DNA of 64,000 nt from Bacillaceae bacterium (GCA_017656255.1 JACDOE010000004.1:124001-188000); one strand, 5' to 3'. Positions 33,687 through 45,979 are shown, counted from the first letter of the stretch. A program made the numbers and translations. The notes: a model not told the origin generated them from the letters alone.

Positions 33687-35095
33687 TATTCTCCCTCCTT
33701 TTCCGTTTGAGAGGAAGAATCCGTCGCACGTTCCGGCAATTGTGGCGGAACGGTCTCTTCGATAAATACCTTCCCGGTATCCTCTGTGTCAATGACCCAG
33801 ACCGGGATTAGATCCAGGTAATCATGGCCGATTTCCATCCGGTAACCCGGATACATGTTGCGAACCTGGTTGAAGTCAATCCCCTTCACAGGTAACATGT
33901 CCATGATTTCCGGACCGGACCAGAGTGTCTTCGTTTCGTAATTCATAAATCGGTCAATCTGAAACAAAGGACGTTGAAATTCCGTTATGAATGTGCCCTG
34001 GGTGGTCAATTCCATCTTTCCATACTCACGCAAAGGCGTTCCGAAAATCGGATAGGACCCTTCATACTGGCGAAAATGATAGGTTGCTGTATCCTCGTCT
34101 GTTTCGGATAAATCGATGCCTTCCAGCAAATACTGGCCGGTCCAGCCACCATTGCGATTTACGAAGTCGACCACGGCATTCAACTGGGTCGCCACGTTGA
34201 TATCATAAAGATCTGTTGCATCCATTCGTGGTTCATGATACATCATCGTTCTGCGGTTGGGTGGAACCTGAACACCGCGGCTACCATCGGTATAGATGAT
34301 GGTCCCGTCCCGTTCTGTAATTTGCCGGGTAGCCGTAGGATCAACAAATAACAGGCGTACCATCTGCTCCTCGGTTATGGGCTGGTAAAAATACCGGAAC
34401 TGACGCATCTCCACCCTGTGTTCCGGAACATAAACCACTCTCAAAAACGTCTGTTCCCGCTGATCCGGTAACGGATCCTCTTGTTGGAGCGGGATTTGGG
34501 TAGGCAACACATTTCCCAGTGATAACAGATTTTCGAGTTCACTCAACGTGATGGCCGTTAGGCCCCGCAGCAGTTTTTCATTTTCATCCGAGATTAACAA
34601 AACCTCCGCCAGTGCTTCAGCCTCATTTTCATAAATCCATATTTTATTCACCGTCTCCATCTGATTTTCAATTCTGCCCTGCAGTTCATAATATTGTTGA
34701 AGAACAGTAACAGGAATTTCATCGGGAAAAATAATCTCGATCCCTTTGGTCTCGTTAAGCAACCGGTTCCACTCTTCTCCGGTCAACCGGGCCGGTTTCA
34801 AGTCATAGAAATACCATTTTTCACTTTCAGTTTTCACATATCCGAAATGAACGACACCCGGGAGCGCCCTGGTGTGTAACTGGTTTCCATAATGAAATAC
34901 GATCCCGGCAGGTTGCAGGATTTCTTCCACCTTTTTTTCTTCTCCGAAGGGCTGGGGTTCCACATATTGTGAAGGGTGAATATATTCATAATCAGGTTCT
35001 GAATTCCATAACATCCAGGACAGTATAAGGCTGACGGCTATTAATAAAATCAGCAGGATGGTCTTTATTGGTTCTAAAGCCGTTCTATTCGACAT
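33686..35095 (-). CDS. walH: WalK regulator WalH (YycH)
   Basis: A 469-residue bitopic protein with one helix (about 10-30, IKTILLILLIAVSLILSWML) and a large external YycH domain, which in B. subtilis sits with WalI on WalK and tunes the kinase. The C-terminus is rich in Glu and Ser. It overlaps walK by 11 nt upstream, as expected in the operon walR-walK-walH-walI-walJ. Confidence 0.94.
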   Translation of the reverse strand: MSNRTALEPIKTILLILLIAVSLILSWMLWNSEPDYEYIHPSQYVEPQPFGEEKKVEEILQPAGIVFHYGNQLHTRALPGVVHFGYVKTESEKWYFYDLKPARLTGEEWNRLLNETKGIEIIFPDEIPVTVLQQYYELQGRIENQMETVNKIWIYENEAEALAEVLLISDENEKLLRGLTAITLSELENLLSLGNVLPTQIPLQQEDPLPDQREQTFLRVVYVPEHRVEMRQFRYFYQPITEEQMVRLLFVDPTATRQITERDGTIIYTDGSRGVQVPPNRRTMMYHEPRMDATDLYDINVATQLNAVVDFVNRNGGWTGQYLLEGIDLSETDEDTATYHFRQYEGSYPIFGTPLREYGKMELTTQGTFITEFQRPLFQIDRFMNYETKTLWSGPEIMDMLPVKGIDFNQVRNMYPGYRMEIGHDYLDLIPVWVIDTEDTGKVFIEETVPPQLPERATDSSSQTEKEGE

Positions 35096-36932
35096 CGTTA
35101 TTCCCCCTGTAAACAGGCAGGGTAAACATTACACGGGTTCCCTTGTTTTCTTTACTGTCGATCTGAATGTTTCCCCCGTGCTGTTTGACAATTTCCCGGG
35201 CAATGGAAAGTCCCAGCCCCGTTCCTCCCATTTTTCTGGAGCGGGCCTTGTCTACCCTGTAGAAACGTTCAAAAATACGGGACAGATCACGACGGGGAAT
35301 GCCGACACCTTCATCTTCGACCTCAACTTTAAGCCAGTTTCGGTTCATTTTGACGGTACGAACCCGGATGTTCCCTTTGTTATTGGAATATTTAACCGCA
35401 TTGGACAATAAGTTGTCCAGTACCTGAATAATGCTGTCCTGATCCACAAAAACACGTGTATCGCCATCTTTTAATATTTTTTCAATATGAAGTCCCTGCT
35501 GTTGCGATTGCATGGCAAACCGTTCCACAACCTGATTTACAATCTTTTTAATGGGCACCGGTTTTTTGACAAAGCGGGCTTCCCTCGAATCAAGGCGTGA
35601 CAGTTGAAGCAGATCATGAACCAGTCGAATCATCCGATCCGTTTCATTCATGATTACTTTGACGAATCTGGGGGCGATTTCTTTGTCTTCCAGTGCCCCT
35701 TCGTCCAGGGCTTCCAGATAACTTTTCATGGTGGTGAGCGGCGTTCTTAATTCATGGGAGACATTGGCCACAAATTCTTTACGCTCGTTCTCCAGTTTTT
35801 CCTGTTCCGTAACATCCTGAAGAACCGCTATGATGCCTTTTCCTTTACCATCTTTACCCTGAACAGTCGTAAAGACGACGCGCACCAGAGACTTTTCATT
35901 TTCCGCTTCCTCGTCACCGGGGACCTCGATCAACAGGGTCCCTTCTCCCTGAAACGATGGGGACCATGCCCTTTTTTCATCGGAAAGAGGTAATACCTCC
36001 CCCAGCGTTTTTCTTTCATCATCTTCATTCAGGTTGAGTAACTGTCGGGCACGCTGGTTAATCAGCATAATGTTGCCGTCACGATCCGTTGCAATAACAC
36101 CATCGCTCATATTAGACAGGACTGAAGACAACTTTTTTCGCTCTTCCTCATTTTGTGAAAGGGCCTGTTTCAGGCGCCTTGTTAAGTAATTGAAGGCCTG
36201 CCCCAGTTTACCGATCTCATCCTCACTGTAAATATGAACCTGCCGGTTAAAATCCCCTTCCGCCATTGCGGCAGCCTGCCGGGTGATTTCCACAACCGGA
36301 CGGGTAATGGTTCGGGACAGGGCCACACCCAGTGTCCCGGTCAGTAATAATGCGATCGCAGTACCGGTGGCGAGAATACTTTTTAATTCCCCCATGATTT
36401 CATACATACCCTCCATGGAGGCTTCCATATAAATGGCTCCCAGTACCTGTCCCCCTTTTTTGACAGGTACGGCAAGCACTTTAACCCGACGGGTCGTTTC
36501 CGGGTCCAGTTTGATGGATTCATTCCGGGTACCAAGCAGGGCCATGTTCACTTCAGTACGTGTGTTTTTCTGCCCGACAATCCCTTTCTCCTCTTCATTC
36601 GTCGAGATCACGATTCCATTCTGGTCAATAACCTGAACAACTGCTCCCTGAAATGAAACCAGATTGTTTACCAGATAGTCGATATCACGACGAAAGTCGG
36701 TGGTTCCTCCTTCCTCTTCTGCCTTCTGCGTACTGGCAGCCAAATACCGTTCAAGATTGACGGCCAATAAATTGGCATGAGAGTGCAGCGTATCGGAGAA
36801 ATTGCTCACGTAAAACCGTTCCATTTCCCTGATAAAATAGGCACTGATCACCTGCATCGCAATCAGAATGAGCAGGAGGTAGATAATCACCACTTTCCAC
36901 TGAACCGTCTGAAAGATCTTCAGCTTTTTCAT
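35085..36932 (-). CDS. walK: Sensor histidine kinase WalK
   Basis: A 615-residue kinase that senses cell-wall status and phosphorylates WalR. Order of domains: helix 1 (about 14-34), external sensor (about 35-180), helix 2 (about 183-203), HAMP, PAS (about 260-370), HisKA with [20 protein letters not shown] (phosphorylated His), and ATPase with [20 protein letters not shown] and [13 protein letters not shown]. It overlaps walR by four bases and is translationally coupled. A sequence one base from the Noc-binding consensus lies within it. Confidence 0.97.
   Translation of the reverse strand: MKKLKIFQTVQWKVVIIYLLLILIAMQVISAYFIREMERFYVSNFSDTLHSHANLLAVNLERYLAASTQKAEEEGGTTDFRRDIDYLVNNLVSFQGAVVQVIDQNGIVISTNEEEKGIVGQKNTRTEVNMALLGTRNESIKLDPETTRRVKVLAVPVKKGGQVLGAIYMEASMEGMYEIMGELKSILATGTAIALLLTGTLGVALSRTITRPVVEITRQAAAMAEGDFNRQVHIYSEDEIGKLGQAFNYLTRRLKQALSQNEEERKKLSSVLSNMSDGVIATDRDGNIMLINQRARQLLNLNEDDERKTLGEVLPLSDEKRAWSPSFQGEGTLLIEVPGDEEAENEKSLVRVVFTTVQGKDGKGKGIIAVLQDVTEQEKLENERKEFVANVSHELRTPLTTMKSYLEALDEGALEDKEIAPRFVKVIMNETDRMIRLVHDLLQLSRLDSREARFVKKPVPIKKIVNQVVERFAMQSQQQGLHIEKILKDGDTRVFVDQDSIIQVLDNLLSNAVKYSNNKGNIRVRTVKMNRNWLKVEVEDEGVGIPRRDLSRIFERFYRVDKARSRKMGGTGLGLSIAREIVKQHGGNIQIDSKENKGTRVMFTLPVYRGNNDVE
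35191..35204. promoter_or_regulatory. Noc-binding-site-like sequence
   Basis: ATTTCCCGGGCAAT differs in one base from the B. subtilis Noc consensus ATTTCCCGGGAAAT. noc itself is encoded in this window. It is inside walK, where coding constraint also acts. Confidence 0.35.
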
Positions 36933-37648
36933 CCTGAGGATCCTCCAGAACCCGGATCACGCATGGAATAACCCAGTCCGCGCCGGGTAATAATATATTC
37001 CGGCCGGCTGGGGTCATCTTCAATTTTTTCACGTAGCCGCCTTACCGTCACATCGACGGTCCGAACATCTCCAAAATAGTCAAACCCCCAGACGGCTTCC
37101 AGTAAATGTTCACGTGTGAGAACCTGCCCCACATGACGGGCCAGATAATACAATAACTCAAATTCCCGGTAAGTTAATTCCACAGGCGTGTCAGCCTTGT
37201 ATACCTGATAGGAGTTGAGATCGATCACCAGTTCATGGATCCGAATTTGATTGTTGGGACGGGACGGTTGTTGTTCTTTCTGGTGCCGCCGCAGATGCGC
37301 CTTGACCCGTGCCAGGAGTTCACGTGAACTGTAGGGCTTGGTCACATAATCATCGGCTCCCAGTTCAAGTCCAACGACTTTATCGACTTCCGAGTCCTTG
37401 GCTGTCAACATGATAATCGGCATATCAGCTTTTTCACGTATCGTGCGGCAAACTTCCATACCATCTTTTTTAGGAAGCATGATGTCAAGTAAAATCAGAT
37501 CCGGATTTTCGGACAGAGCAAGTTGAACCGCTTCGTCACCATCATAAGCGACAATCACCTGGTAACCTTCTTTTTCCAGTGTGAATTTTAATATATCCGC
37601 TATAGGCTGTTCATCATCAACCACCAGTATTTTTGCACTCACGGGCAC
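36929..37648 (-). CDS. walR: Response regulator WalR
   Basis: A 239-residue OmpR-type regulator that is normally essential and controls autolysins and wall synthesis. The receiver domain has DDEQPI, the phosphorylated Asp in [15 protein letters not shown], Thr in [13 protein letters not shown] and Lys in [10 protein letters not shown]; the C-terminal winged helix ends in [28 protein letters not shown]. It is the first gene of the operon. Confidence 0.97.
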   Translation of the reverse strand: MPVSAKILVVDDEQPIADILKFTLEKEGYQVIVAYDGDEAVQLALSENPDLILLDIMLPKKDGMEVCRTIREKADMPIIMLTAKDSEVDKVVGLELGADDYVTKPYSSRELLARVKAHLRRHQKEQQPSRPNNQIRIHELVIDLNSYQVYKADTPVELTYREFELLYYLARHVGQVLTREHLLEAVWGFDYFGDVRTVDVTVRRLREKIEDDPSRPEYIITRRGLGYSMRDPGSGGSSG

Positions 37649-37794
37649 TTCCCCCCTCCGACTTCCTACTGCTTTTTTTCTTTAATTTGACCAAAAATCC
37701 TGCCATTCTTTTTCTTACATGATACCATGCTCGCCACAGAAAAAGGATGGTAAGTTGCAGAAATCAACGTACATCGCGCACGCAAAGAAAAATT

Positions 37795-37823
37795 AAAAAA
37801 CCCCAATGTGCCTGACATTGGGG
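37795..37823 (-). terminator. Intrinsic terminator of the LysM/G5/M23 gene
   Basis: CCCCAATGT and ACATTGGGG form a 9-bp stem with a 5-nt loop followed on the minus strand by TTTTTTAATTTTTC. It begins 20 nt after the stop codon of the peptidase gene. Confidence 0.88.
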
Positions 37824-37842
37824 TAATGTTCATTAGATTTAA

Positions 37843-39345
37843 TTATCTGAGATATGTCAACGGATTAACTTTGGATCCATTGTGAATGATCTCAAAGTGC
37901 AGGTGGACACCGGTGGAATGACCGGTTGTACCCATTATTCCGATGGCCTGTCCTTTCCCGACTTTTTGGCCCCGGGATACCTTAATGGAACTGAGATGTC
38001 CATATAATGTTTTAAAGCCATTATTGTGGTTGATGATGATACAGTTACCATATCCGCCTTTCCATCCGGCAAATTCAACTGTCCCGGCATCCGCCGCCAT
38101 AATCGTCCGATTGGAAACACCGGCAATATCAATGGCTGCGTGCATTTTTCCCCAGCGATAACCGTATCCGCTGGTCACACGCCCTCCGTGTGTCGGCCAC
38201 TGGAATCTGCCGCTGCCACGGGAAGGAACAATTTTGGTTCCAACCGCTACAATTCTGGTGACAGGCTCAGCAACCACTTCTTCATCCAGCTTGATTCTTT
38301 CCTGCTCAACTCCATTTTCCTTCATAACTTTATATGTAACTTTCTTTTTTCCTTCTTTTCCGTTTTGGATGACTTTACGTTCACCGGCAAACATGGACGA
38401 ATCTTTGCGGGTCTCTGTCTCATAATCGATCGATTCTTCCTTGACCAGTTTTTCCGTTGTTTCAACATGAATTTTCGGTTCATATCCGGAGACCACGATC
38501 TCCTGTCCGATTTGCAAAACGGTATCTTCTGTCAGGCCCGGATTTAAGGCTTTCAAGTCAGCTGTAGCCATATCAAATTTGGCAGCGATGCAGGAAAGAC
38601 AGTCACCCGACTGGACATGATAAATTTTCTGTTCCACGTCGCCTTTTACAAGCAGTTCTTTCAGTTCATCCGGTGATAAGACTTTATCCGGAGAAACTTC
38701 TTCCTGCTCACTTTTAATCTCATCTTTAATCGCCACATTCATGACTTCAACATTATCAGCGTCTTCTTTATCACTTCCGTTATCCGATTCACTGTTATAT
38801 TCAGCTGATTGGACCAGCTTGATGTCTTTTTCAGAAATTCCGCTGAATTGTGATTTAATGGAGGACAAGATATTTTCCAGTGTTTCAGCATCTTCCACAT
38901 AACCGACGGTTTCACCATTAACAACCAGTTTGAGCGCTTCCGCTTTTACCTTCACTTCCCGGCGAAGAAGAGACAACACTTGCTTATCCTCAGTTTTCCC
39001 TCTATAGACACTTTCCGCTTCAAATTCAATCTTGTCGTCAATCTTTAATGTCAGTGTCGGATATTCTTCTTTCTTTTCAGACAGGTATTCCTCAATCCAG
39101 TCATTGACCACTTCAGGATCCGACACGACCCCAATTTCATTGCCGTTCAGCTTTACATGGTATAGAGTGCTTACATTTGAATCATAATAATGATATGTAA
39201 AGATGGTACCAATAGCGAGGACAAGGGTAGCCAACAGTGAGATAATTGTCGCTTTCCTGTGAGATCGGAAAAAATTGAGGGAGGTTGATCCAGTATCTTT
39301 CAACCATCGAAGAAACGACGACCACCATTTATGTAAAAAAGACAT
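37843..39345 (-). CDS. Cell-wall endopeptidase with LysM, G5 and M23 domains
   Basis: A 500-residue membrane-anchored peptidase. One helix (about 33-53) is followed by a stalk, LysM (about 240-288, YHVQSGDCLSCIAAKFDM), G5 (about 292-370) and M23 (about 385-500) with zinc ligands in GKMHAAIDIAG and GVHLHFEI. It should cut peptide bridges of peptidoglycan, a likely target of the neighbouring WalRK system. The C-terminal NPLTYLR is typical of active lysostaphin-type enzymes. It is read as a single gene with its own terminator. Confidence 0.93.
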   Translation of the reverse strand: MSFLHKWWSSFLRWLKDTGSTSLNFFRSHRKATIISLLATLVLAIGTIFTYHYYDSNVSTLYHVKLNGNEIGVVSDPEVVNDWIEEYLSEKKEEYPTLTLKIDDKIEFEAESVYRGKTEDKQVLSLLRREVKVKAEALKLVVNGETVGYVEDAETLENILSSIKSQFSGISEKDIKLVQSAEYNSESDNGSDKEDADNVEVMNVAIKDEIKSEQEEVSPDKVLSPDELKELLVKGDVEQKIYHVQSGDCLSCIAAKFDMATADLKALNPGLTEDTVLQIGQEIVVSGYEPKIHVETTEKLVKEESIDYETETRKDSSMFAGERKVIQNGKEGKKKVTYKVMKENGVEQERIKLDEEVVAEPVTRIVAVGTKIVPSRGSGRFQWPTHGGRVTSGYGYRWGKMHAAIDIAGVSNRTIMAADAGTVEFAGWKGGYGNCIIINHNNGFKTLYGHLSSIKVSRGQKVGKGQAIGIMGTTGHSTGVHLHFEIIHNGSKVNPLTYLR

Positions 39346-39581
39346 AATAACCTCCTGAAAATTTCCTGATTGTTAGAAAAGCCCGGCTTATCGTCAGGCA
39401 AATTGTAAAAAAACATAAAAATATCTATATTTATCCTATTCTTTTATTCTCGTAATCTACCACGCAAATTAACTTTATCATAAATAATAGATTCGATTCA
39501 AGGAAAAATCGTGTCGAATTTGTTCACAATGCATGGTGAGGGAAAAAACGTATCGAAATAAAAGAGATTGAGGTGAACGTC

Positions 39582-39968
39582 ATGTCAGAACGTCATTTAC
39601 TCGCTTCATTCAGATCGGTTGATCACGCTATTCAGGCAGAACGCGCTCTTCAAAATGAAGGTTTTCATGAAGTTCAGGTCGACCGGGTCAGTCCTTATCC
39701 CGGAGAAGGGACCCAGGAATTAAGAAATCCGATTACAGGCAATATTTCCAGTCTGGCCGATTTAACCCTTGATGCCGATATTACCAACAAGTCTGCGGGA
39801 ATCCTGACAGCGGCTGATGTAAGTGCGAGCGGGATGGCGGATGGTTTCAACATGGACCAGGGCAATGAGCAAGATGCGGGGCGCAATATTCTGCTTACGG
39901 TGGTCACGAGTCAAAAGCGGGCTGAAGAGGCCGAGAATATAATTAAAAAATATGGCGGGGAAATCTGA
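39582..39968 (+). CDS. Hypothetical small soluble protein
   Basis: A 128-residue protein beginning MSERHLLASFRSVDHAIQAE. The first half has strand-helix-strand spacing like the short stress-protein/ferredoxin-like folds seen in Firmicutes spore-associated proteins; LLTVVTSQKRAEEAENIIKKYGG ends it. I do not recognise a named family. The start is ATG eight bases after AGGTGA. It stands alone and has its own terminator. Confidence 0.55.
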   Translation: MSERHLLASFRSVDHAIQAERALQNEGFHEVQVDRVSPYPGEGTQELRNPITGNISSLADLTLDADITNKSAGILTAADVSASGMADGFNMDQGNEQDAGRNILLTVVTSQKRAEEAENIIKKYGGEI

Positions 39969-40004
39969 TTACGGAGGTCGGAGGACGGAAGTCAGATGTT
40001 TGTT

Positions 40005-40035
40005 GAAATGGGCTTTGCCCATTTCTTCTTGTTTT
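40005..40035 (+). terminator. Intrinsic terminator of the small gene at 39582
   Basis: GAAATGGGC and GCCCATTTC form a 9-bp stem closed by a 3-nt loop, followed by TTCTTGTTTT. Confidence 0.75.
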
Positions 40036-40087
40036 ACCGGTAAACGAATTAAAAAAAATCCCCTGCAGGGATTATTCCTGATATTTA

Positions 40088-40163
<76 letters not shown>

Positions 40164-40175
40164 ATAATAAAAAAA

Positions 40176-40252
40176 TGGCGGAGCTGACGGGACTCGAACC
40201 CGCGACCTCCGGTGTGACAGACCGGCGTGAACTCCAGCTTCACCACAGCTCC
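40176..40252 (-). tRNA. tRNA-Asp (GTC)
   Basis: Acceptor GGAGCTG/CAGCTCC, anticodon loop CTGTCAC with GTC between CCGGT/ACCGG, T-arm GGGTTCGAGTCCC, discriminator G and encoded CCA. All arms pair. Confidence 0.93.
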
Positions 40253-40261
40253 AGTTTAGAT

Positions 40262-40360
40262 GTGGGAGGTGTGAGGTGCGATGTGAGATGAGTCGTTGAA
40301 ATCGACGAAGTCGATTTTTTCATCTGTTCCCACTTCTCACTTCCCCATTTCTCATTTCTA
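40262..40360. other. Spacer in the tRNA cluster with a hairpin and purine/pyrimidine-rich tracts
   Basis: AATCGAC-GAA-GTCGATT followed by TTTTC is a terminator-like hairpin on the plus strand. Around it lie a G/A-rich tract and a complementary C/T-rich tract of similar wording (GTGGGAGGTGTGAGG versus CACTTCTCACTTCCCC). A related G/A-rich tract occurs at 39971. It may be a small dispersed repeat. Confidence 0.4.
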
Positions 40361-40366
40361 AAAAAA

Positions 40367-40443
40367 TGGTGACCCGTAGGGGATTCGAACCCCTGCATGC
40401 CAGCGTGAAAGGCTGGTGTGTTAAACCGCTTCACCAACGGGCC
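40367..40443 (-). tRNA. tRNA-Glu (TTC)
   Basis: Acceptor GGCCCGT/ACGGGTC with one G-U pair, anticodon loop CTTTCAC with TTC between CCAGC/GCTGG, T-arm GGGGTTCGAATCCCC, encoded CCA. Confidence 0.94.
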
Positions 40444-40452
40444 ACATAAAAA

Positions 40453-40528
40453 TGGTGAGCCATGCAGGATTCGAACCTGCGACACCCTGATTAAAAGTCA
40501 GGTGCTCTACCAACTGAGCTAATGGCTC
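40453..40528 (-). tRNA. tRNA-Lys (TTT)
   Basis: Acceptor GAGCCAT/ATGGCTC, D-arm GCTCAGTTGGTAGAGC, anticodon loop CTTTTAA with TTT between CCTGA/TCAGG, T-arm GCAGGTTCGAATCCTGC, encoded CCA. First gene of the cluster. Confidence 0.95.
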
Positions 40529-40660
40529 ATAAAGGTTTACCTCCAAAACACAATAGCTATCCTAACACAAGTTTTTTCTATTTGCAATAGAAAAATTGTA
40601 TTTAAAAAATTTAAGAATATACTGCCTTTTAAAGCGATTGTCAGTAGCTAAAAAAACATC

Positions 40661-40705
40661 AAAAAAACCGACCCGGAGTTGATGCACAATGCCCCGGATC
40701 GGTTT
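40661..40705 (-). terminator. Intrinsic terminator of purA
   Basis: AAACCGATCCGGGG and CTCCGGGTCGGTTT arms form a strong stem followed on the minus strand by TTTTGATG. It starts 18 nt after the purA stop. Confidence 0.8.
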
Positions 40706-40722
40706 CCATCTCTCTGTTACAA

Positions 40723-42045
<1,323 letters not shown>

Positions 42046-42114
42046 TTAGCAACAAAGGCGAGGACTGTCAATCTAAACACGAACAATGATAACGTATTTA
42101 TCCTGTTTTGTTCG

Positions 42115-42163
42115 TAAAAAAATGGACACAAACTTTCCATAAAATGATAAAGTTCGTGTCCAT
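42115..42163 (-). terminator. Intrinsic terminator of the dnaB transcript
   Basis: ATGGACACGAACTTT and AAAGTTTGTGTCCAT pair with one mismatch around a 12-nt loop and are followed by TTTTTTT on the minus strand. It lies 16 nt after the dnaB stop. Confidence 0.9.
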
Positions 42164-42179
42164 CGTTATTTTGCACACA

Positions 42180-43541
42180 TCATGCGCTGACGGGAGGCTC
42201 TTCTTCATAATTCTTCTCAAGATTTACAAATTTATTATATTCCTTCAAAAACATCAATTCGACTTTGCCGACCGGGCCGTTACGCTGTTTGGCAATGATA
42301 ATTTCGATGATGTTCTGACGCTCTGATTCCTGGTCATAGTAGTCATCCCGGTACAAAAACGATACAATATCAGCATCCTGCTCGATCGAACCCGACTCCC
42401 GCAAATCAGACATCATCGGCCTTTTGTCCTGACGCTGTTCGACGGCCCGGCTCAACTGGGAAAGTGCAATGACCGGCACGTTAAATTCACGGGCAATCCC
42501 TTTCAACGTACGGGAGATTTCCGAGATCTCCTGCTGGCGGTTATCTCCCCGGCCCCGTCCGTGAATCAGTTGAAGATAGTCAATCACAATCATGCCCAGA
42601 TCATGTTCTGCTTTTAAACGGCGGCATTTGGCCCGGATTTCTCCGACGGTAATGCCAGGAGAATCATCGATATAGATCGGCGCTCTCGATAGCGTACCGA
42701 TCGCCATCGTCAGTTTTTGCCAGTCTTCTTCGGTCATGTTTTTACCCGTTCTCAATTTGTTGGCATCAATATTTCCTTCGGCACACAACATACGCTGAAC
42801 CAGTTGCTGGGCTGACATCTCCAGGCTGAAGATCGCAACCGGACAACCGGCTCTGGCTGCTGCATTCTGGGCAATATTGAGGGCAAATGCCGTTTTCCCC
42901 ACGGAAGGACGGGCGGCTACAATGATCAGATCAGAATTCTGAAAGCCCGATGTCATTTTATCCAGATCAATATAACCGGTAGGAACACCGGTAATGTCTT
43001 CTTCCCGGCTACTTAATTGCTCAATATGTTCATAGGTTTCCATCAGGACATCTTTGATGGCTTTAAAGGTCTGCGTGGAACGCCTTTGCGACACTTCCAG
43101 GATACTTCTCTCGGCATCTGACAGCAGTAAAGTCAGATCCTCGGGCTGGGAATAGCCGTCGCTCACGATTTTGGTTGCCGCACGGATCAAACGCCTCAGA
43201 ATCGCCTTTTCCTCGACAAGTTGGGCATAATATTCCACATTGGCCGCTGTGGGCACCGAATTGGCCAGATCCGTCAGATAGGATACGCCACCCACTTCCT
43301 CAAGCAGTTTGCGGTCCTCCAGTTCGGTGGTTACAGTCACCAGATCCACCGGTTCGCCCTTTTCCGAGAGTTCAATCATCACCTGAAAAATGCGTTGATG
43401 AGATGATCGATAAAAATCTTCCGGCTGTAGGATTTCGGTGGCTGTCACCAGCGCTTCCTGTTCCAGAAAAACAGCTCCCAGAACAGCCTGTTCGGCTTCA
43501 ATGTTCTGAGGAGGTGTTCGATCCACAAATAAATCACTCAC
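42180..43541 (-). CDS. dnaB: Replicative DNA helicase DnaB
   Basis: A 453-residue hexameric helicase (called DnaC in B. subtilis) that unwinds DNA at the fork. The N-terminal DnaB domain (PQNIEAEQAVLGAVFLEQEA) is followed by the RecA-type domain with Walker A ARPSVGKTAFAL, MIVIDYLQLI (Walker B) and SLEMSAQQLVQRMLCAEG. No intein is present. The start is GTG. It is the last gene of the yybS-gdpP-rplI-dnaB operon. Confidence 0.97.
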   Translation of the reverse strand: MSDLFVDRTPPQNIEAEQAVLGAVFLEQEALVTATEILQPEDFYRSSHQRIFQVMIELSEKGEPVDLVTVTTELEDRKLLEEVGGVSYLTDLANSVPTAANVEYYAQLVEEKAILRRLIRAATKIVSDGYSQPEDLTLLLSDAERSILEVSQRRSTQTFKAIKDVLMETYEHIEQLSSREEDITGVPTGYIDLDKMTSGFQNSDLIIVAARPSVGKTAFALNIAQNAAARAGCPVAIFSLEMSAQQLVQRMLCAEGNIDANKLRTGKNMTEEDWQKLTMAIGTLSRAPIYIDDSPGITVGEIRAKCRRLKAEHDLGMIVIDYLQLIHGRGRGDNRQQEISEISRTLKGIAREFNVPVIALSQLSRAVEQRQDKRPMMSDLRESGSIEQDADIVSFLYRDDYYDQESERQNIIEIIIAKQRNGPVGKVELMFLKEYNKFVNLEKNYEEEPPVSA

Positions 43542-43557
43542 ACGACATCTCTCCGTT

Positions 43558-44004
43558 CTATTGTTCAGTCACCTGTACATCCAGCGTTGCTGTCACTTCC
43601 GGATGAACCTTGACCGGAACTTTGGTCACCCCCAGCGTTCTGATCGGGTCATCCAGTTCGATTTTTCGCTTATCTACCTTAATTTTGTGCTGTTTCTTCA
43701 ACTCTTCAGCAATCTGCTTTGACGTAACAGAACCAAACAACTTTCCGCCCTCACCCGACTTAGCTTTTATGTTAACGGTGATTTTTTCAAGTTTATCCGC
43801 CAGTTCAATCGCTTTTTGTTTCTCCTCTTCCTTCCGTTTCTGTTCACTCTTTTTCTTTTGCTGAAGGGTTTTCAGATTTCCGGATGATGCAGGGACAGCC
43901 AGCCCATTCGGAATTAAATAATTGCGTGCATAACCTTCGGCTACTTCTTTAACTTCCCCTTTTCTTCCTTTTCCCTTCACATCCTGCTGGAAAATGACTT
44001 TCAT
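43558..44004 (-). CDS. rplI: 50S ribosomal protein L9
   Basis: A 148-residue two-domain protein: the N-terminal rRNA-binding domain ([36 protein letters not shown]), a long helix rich in Lys and Glu, and the C-terminal domain ending [10 protein letters not shown]. It binds 23S rRNA near the L1 stalk. Its ATG overlaps the gdpP stop, and dnaB follows after 16 nt. Confidence 0.98.
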   Translation of the reverse strand: MKVIFQQDVKGKGRKGEVKEVAEGYARNYLIPNGLAVPASSGNLKTLQQKKKSEQKRKEEEKQKAIELADKLEKITVNIKAKSGEGGKLFGSVTSKQIAEELKKQHKIKVDKRKIELDDPIRTLGVTKVPVKVHPEVTATLDVQVTEQ

Positions 44005-45965
44005 GATGAAAATCCCCCTTCATTTTGTATTTCATCAAGTACGTGTTTAAGCCTCTCGACCGCTTCATCAATCGATATGTCACCAAGCTGTGTGGCAGCG
44101 TTGGTCAGATGTCCGCCGCCCCCGAGCTGTTCCATGATCGTCTGCACATTCACCTCTCCAAATGAACGGGCACTGATCGATACCAGGTCGTCCGGCCGAC
44201 GACAGATGACAAACGAAGCCTTGATCCCTGACATGGTCAACAGCGTGTCAGCAGCCTGGGCGATCTGAACCTGGTCGTAGGTGACATCCGGGTCCCCTTT
44301 TGCAATCGCGATCTGGTCATACAATACTTCGGCGTTCTGTACGATACCGATTTTTTTCTTGTAATCTTCCAGATTTTCTTTCAGCAACTGTTGAACCTGT
44401 GAAATATCTGCGCCGTTTCTACGGAGAAACGATGCCGCTTCAAATGTCCGGGAACCGGTACGGTAAGCGAAGCTTCGTGTATCCACCATTATCCCGGCCA
44501 GCAGGGCCGTCGCTTCCAGCGGATCCATCTCCAGATTCTCTTTATGATACTGGAGCAGTTCTGTAACCAGTTCACAGGTTGATGACGCATAAGGTTCGAG
44601 ATAGATCAGAACCGGATCCTGTACGAATTCTTCCGCTCTTCTGTGATGATCCACCACCACAATCCGGCTGGTCGTATTCAATAGCTTCGGTTCGATCGTC
44701 ATCGACGGACGATGGGTATCTACCATGACAACCAGTGAATGTTCCGATACGAGTTGAACGGCTTCTTCCGGAGTGATAAAGAAAGAAGGCAGTGTCTCAT
44801 GCTTTTCAATTTCATTCATTAACCGTTCAATCGAAGCATTGGTTTCATCCAGCACGATATAGCCTTCTTTGTCATTGCTTCGGACGGCACGGAGTACCCC
44901 GATCGCGGCTCCGATAGCGTCCATATCCGCTCCTTTATGTCCCATGATCAATACATTTTCACTTTCCTGAATCAAGTCACGCAGGGCATGAGAGATGACA
45001 CGGGCACGGACACGTGTCCGTTTTTCTACGGCATTGGACTTTCCACCGTAAAAACGGATTTTACCGCCTGTTTTGACGGCCGCCTGGTCACCACCGCGTC
45101 CCAGGGCAATATCGAGTGATGATTGAGCCAGTTCCCCCAGCTCAATAAGAGAGTTTTCACCGGCTCCCACCCCGATACTGAGCGTAACCGGAATCTTGTT
45201 ATCCGCCGTCATTTCCCTGACCACATCGAGAATATCAAAACGGGTCTGTTCCAGTTCATCAAGGGTGGCCTGATCCATCACAACAAAAAATTTATCCGAA
45301 GCATAACGCTTCATATACATCTGATGTTCCTGAGCCCAGTTGGTCAATGCTCCGGTCACTTCCGTCAACATCAGTGTCCGGTTCTGTTCATCCATTCCCT
45401 GTGCCACTTCATCCAGGTTATCCAGATGAACAATGGCAAAAACCACTTTTTCCTGATTGTAGAGCAACTTCAGCTCTTTTAATTCCGTCACATCTGTAAA
45501 ATAAAGCAATCTCTCTTCGGGGCGATGCAGAACATGATAAATTCTTTCGTCGAAGACAATATCCGCTTCGTTCGCCTCATCATCCAGTTCCGCCAGCTGC
45601 GGAATCACATCATAGAGCGAAGATCCAATCACGGAGTCCTTTTCGGTCATCCGGTTCATAAACGGATTGCTCCACTCAATGATGCGGTCTTCATTATAGA
45701 GAATAATCCCGATCGGCAATTCCTGCAGCACTTCGTCGCCCACTTTTTTGACCCTGTGAGACAAAGTTGCCACATATCGCTGCAGATCCCGGCGAAATTT
45801 CTGTTCCGCTTTAAAAGTATAATACGCGACAACACCTGTCAGAGCAAATCCGATCACACCATAACCCCAGTTGAACGTCGTCAGAATGACGGCCAGGATC
45901 ACACAGGTGAAAAGCGCCAGAATCATATGCAAGCCATGCCATCGTTTTAAAAGAAACTTCGGCAT
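44001..45965 (-). CDS. gdpP: Cyclic-di-AMP phosphodiesterase GdpP
   Basis: A 654-residue membrane enzyme that hydrolyses c-di-AMP. Two N-terminal helices (about 12-50), a PAS-like haem domain (about 80-150), a degenerate GGDEF domain (about 175-300; [10 protein letters not shown] instead of GGDEF), and DHH-DHHA1 with [23 protein letters not shown] and [12 protein letters not shown], whose Asp and His bind the two Mn ions. It is the second gene of the operon after yybS, as in B. subtilis (YybT). Confidence 0.96.
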   Translation of the reverse strand: MPKFLLKRWHGLHMILALFTCVILAVILTTFNWGYGVIGFALTGVVAYYTFKAEQKFRRDLQRYVATLSHRVKKVGDEVLQELPIGIILYNEDRIIEWSNPFMNRMTEKDSVIGSSLYDVIPQLAELDDEANEADIVFDERIYHVLHRPEERLLYFTDVTELKELKLLYNQEKVVFAIVHLDNLDEVAQGMDEQNRTLMLTEVTGALTNWAQEHQMYMKRYASDKFFVVMDQATLDELEQTRFDILDVVREMTADNKIPVTLSIGVGAGENSLIELGELAQSSLDIALGRGGDQAAVKTGGKIRFYGGKSNAVEKRTRVRARVISHALRDLIQESENVLIMGHKGADMDAIGAAIGVLRAVRSNDKEGYIVLDETNASIERLMNEIEKHETLPSFFITPEEAVQLVSEHSLVVMVDTHRPSMTIEPKLLNTTSRIVVVDHHRRAEEFVQDPVLIYLEPYASSTCELVTELLQYHKENLEMDPLEATALLAGIMVDTRSFAYRTGSRTFEAASFLRRNGADISQVQQLLKENLEDYKKKIGIVQNAEVLYDQIAIAKGDPDVTYDQVQIAQAADTLLTMSGIKASFVICRRPDDLVSISARSFGEVNVQTIMEQLGGGGHLTNAATQLGDISIDEAVERLKHVLDEIQNEGGFSS

Positions 45966-45979
45966 TGTTTATTCAGCCC

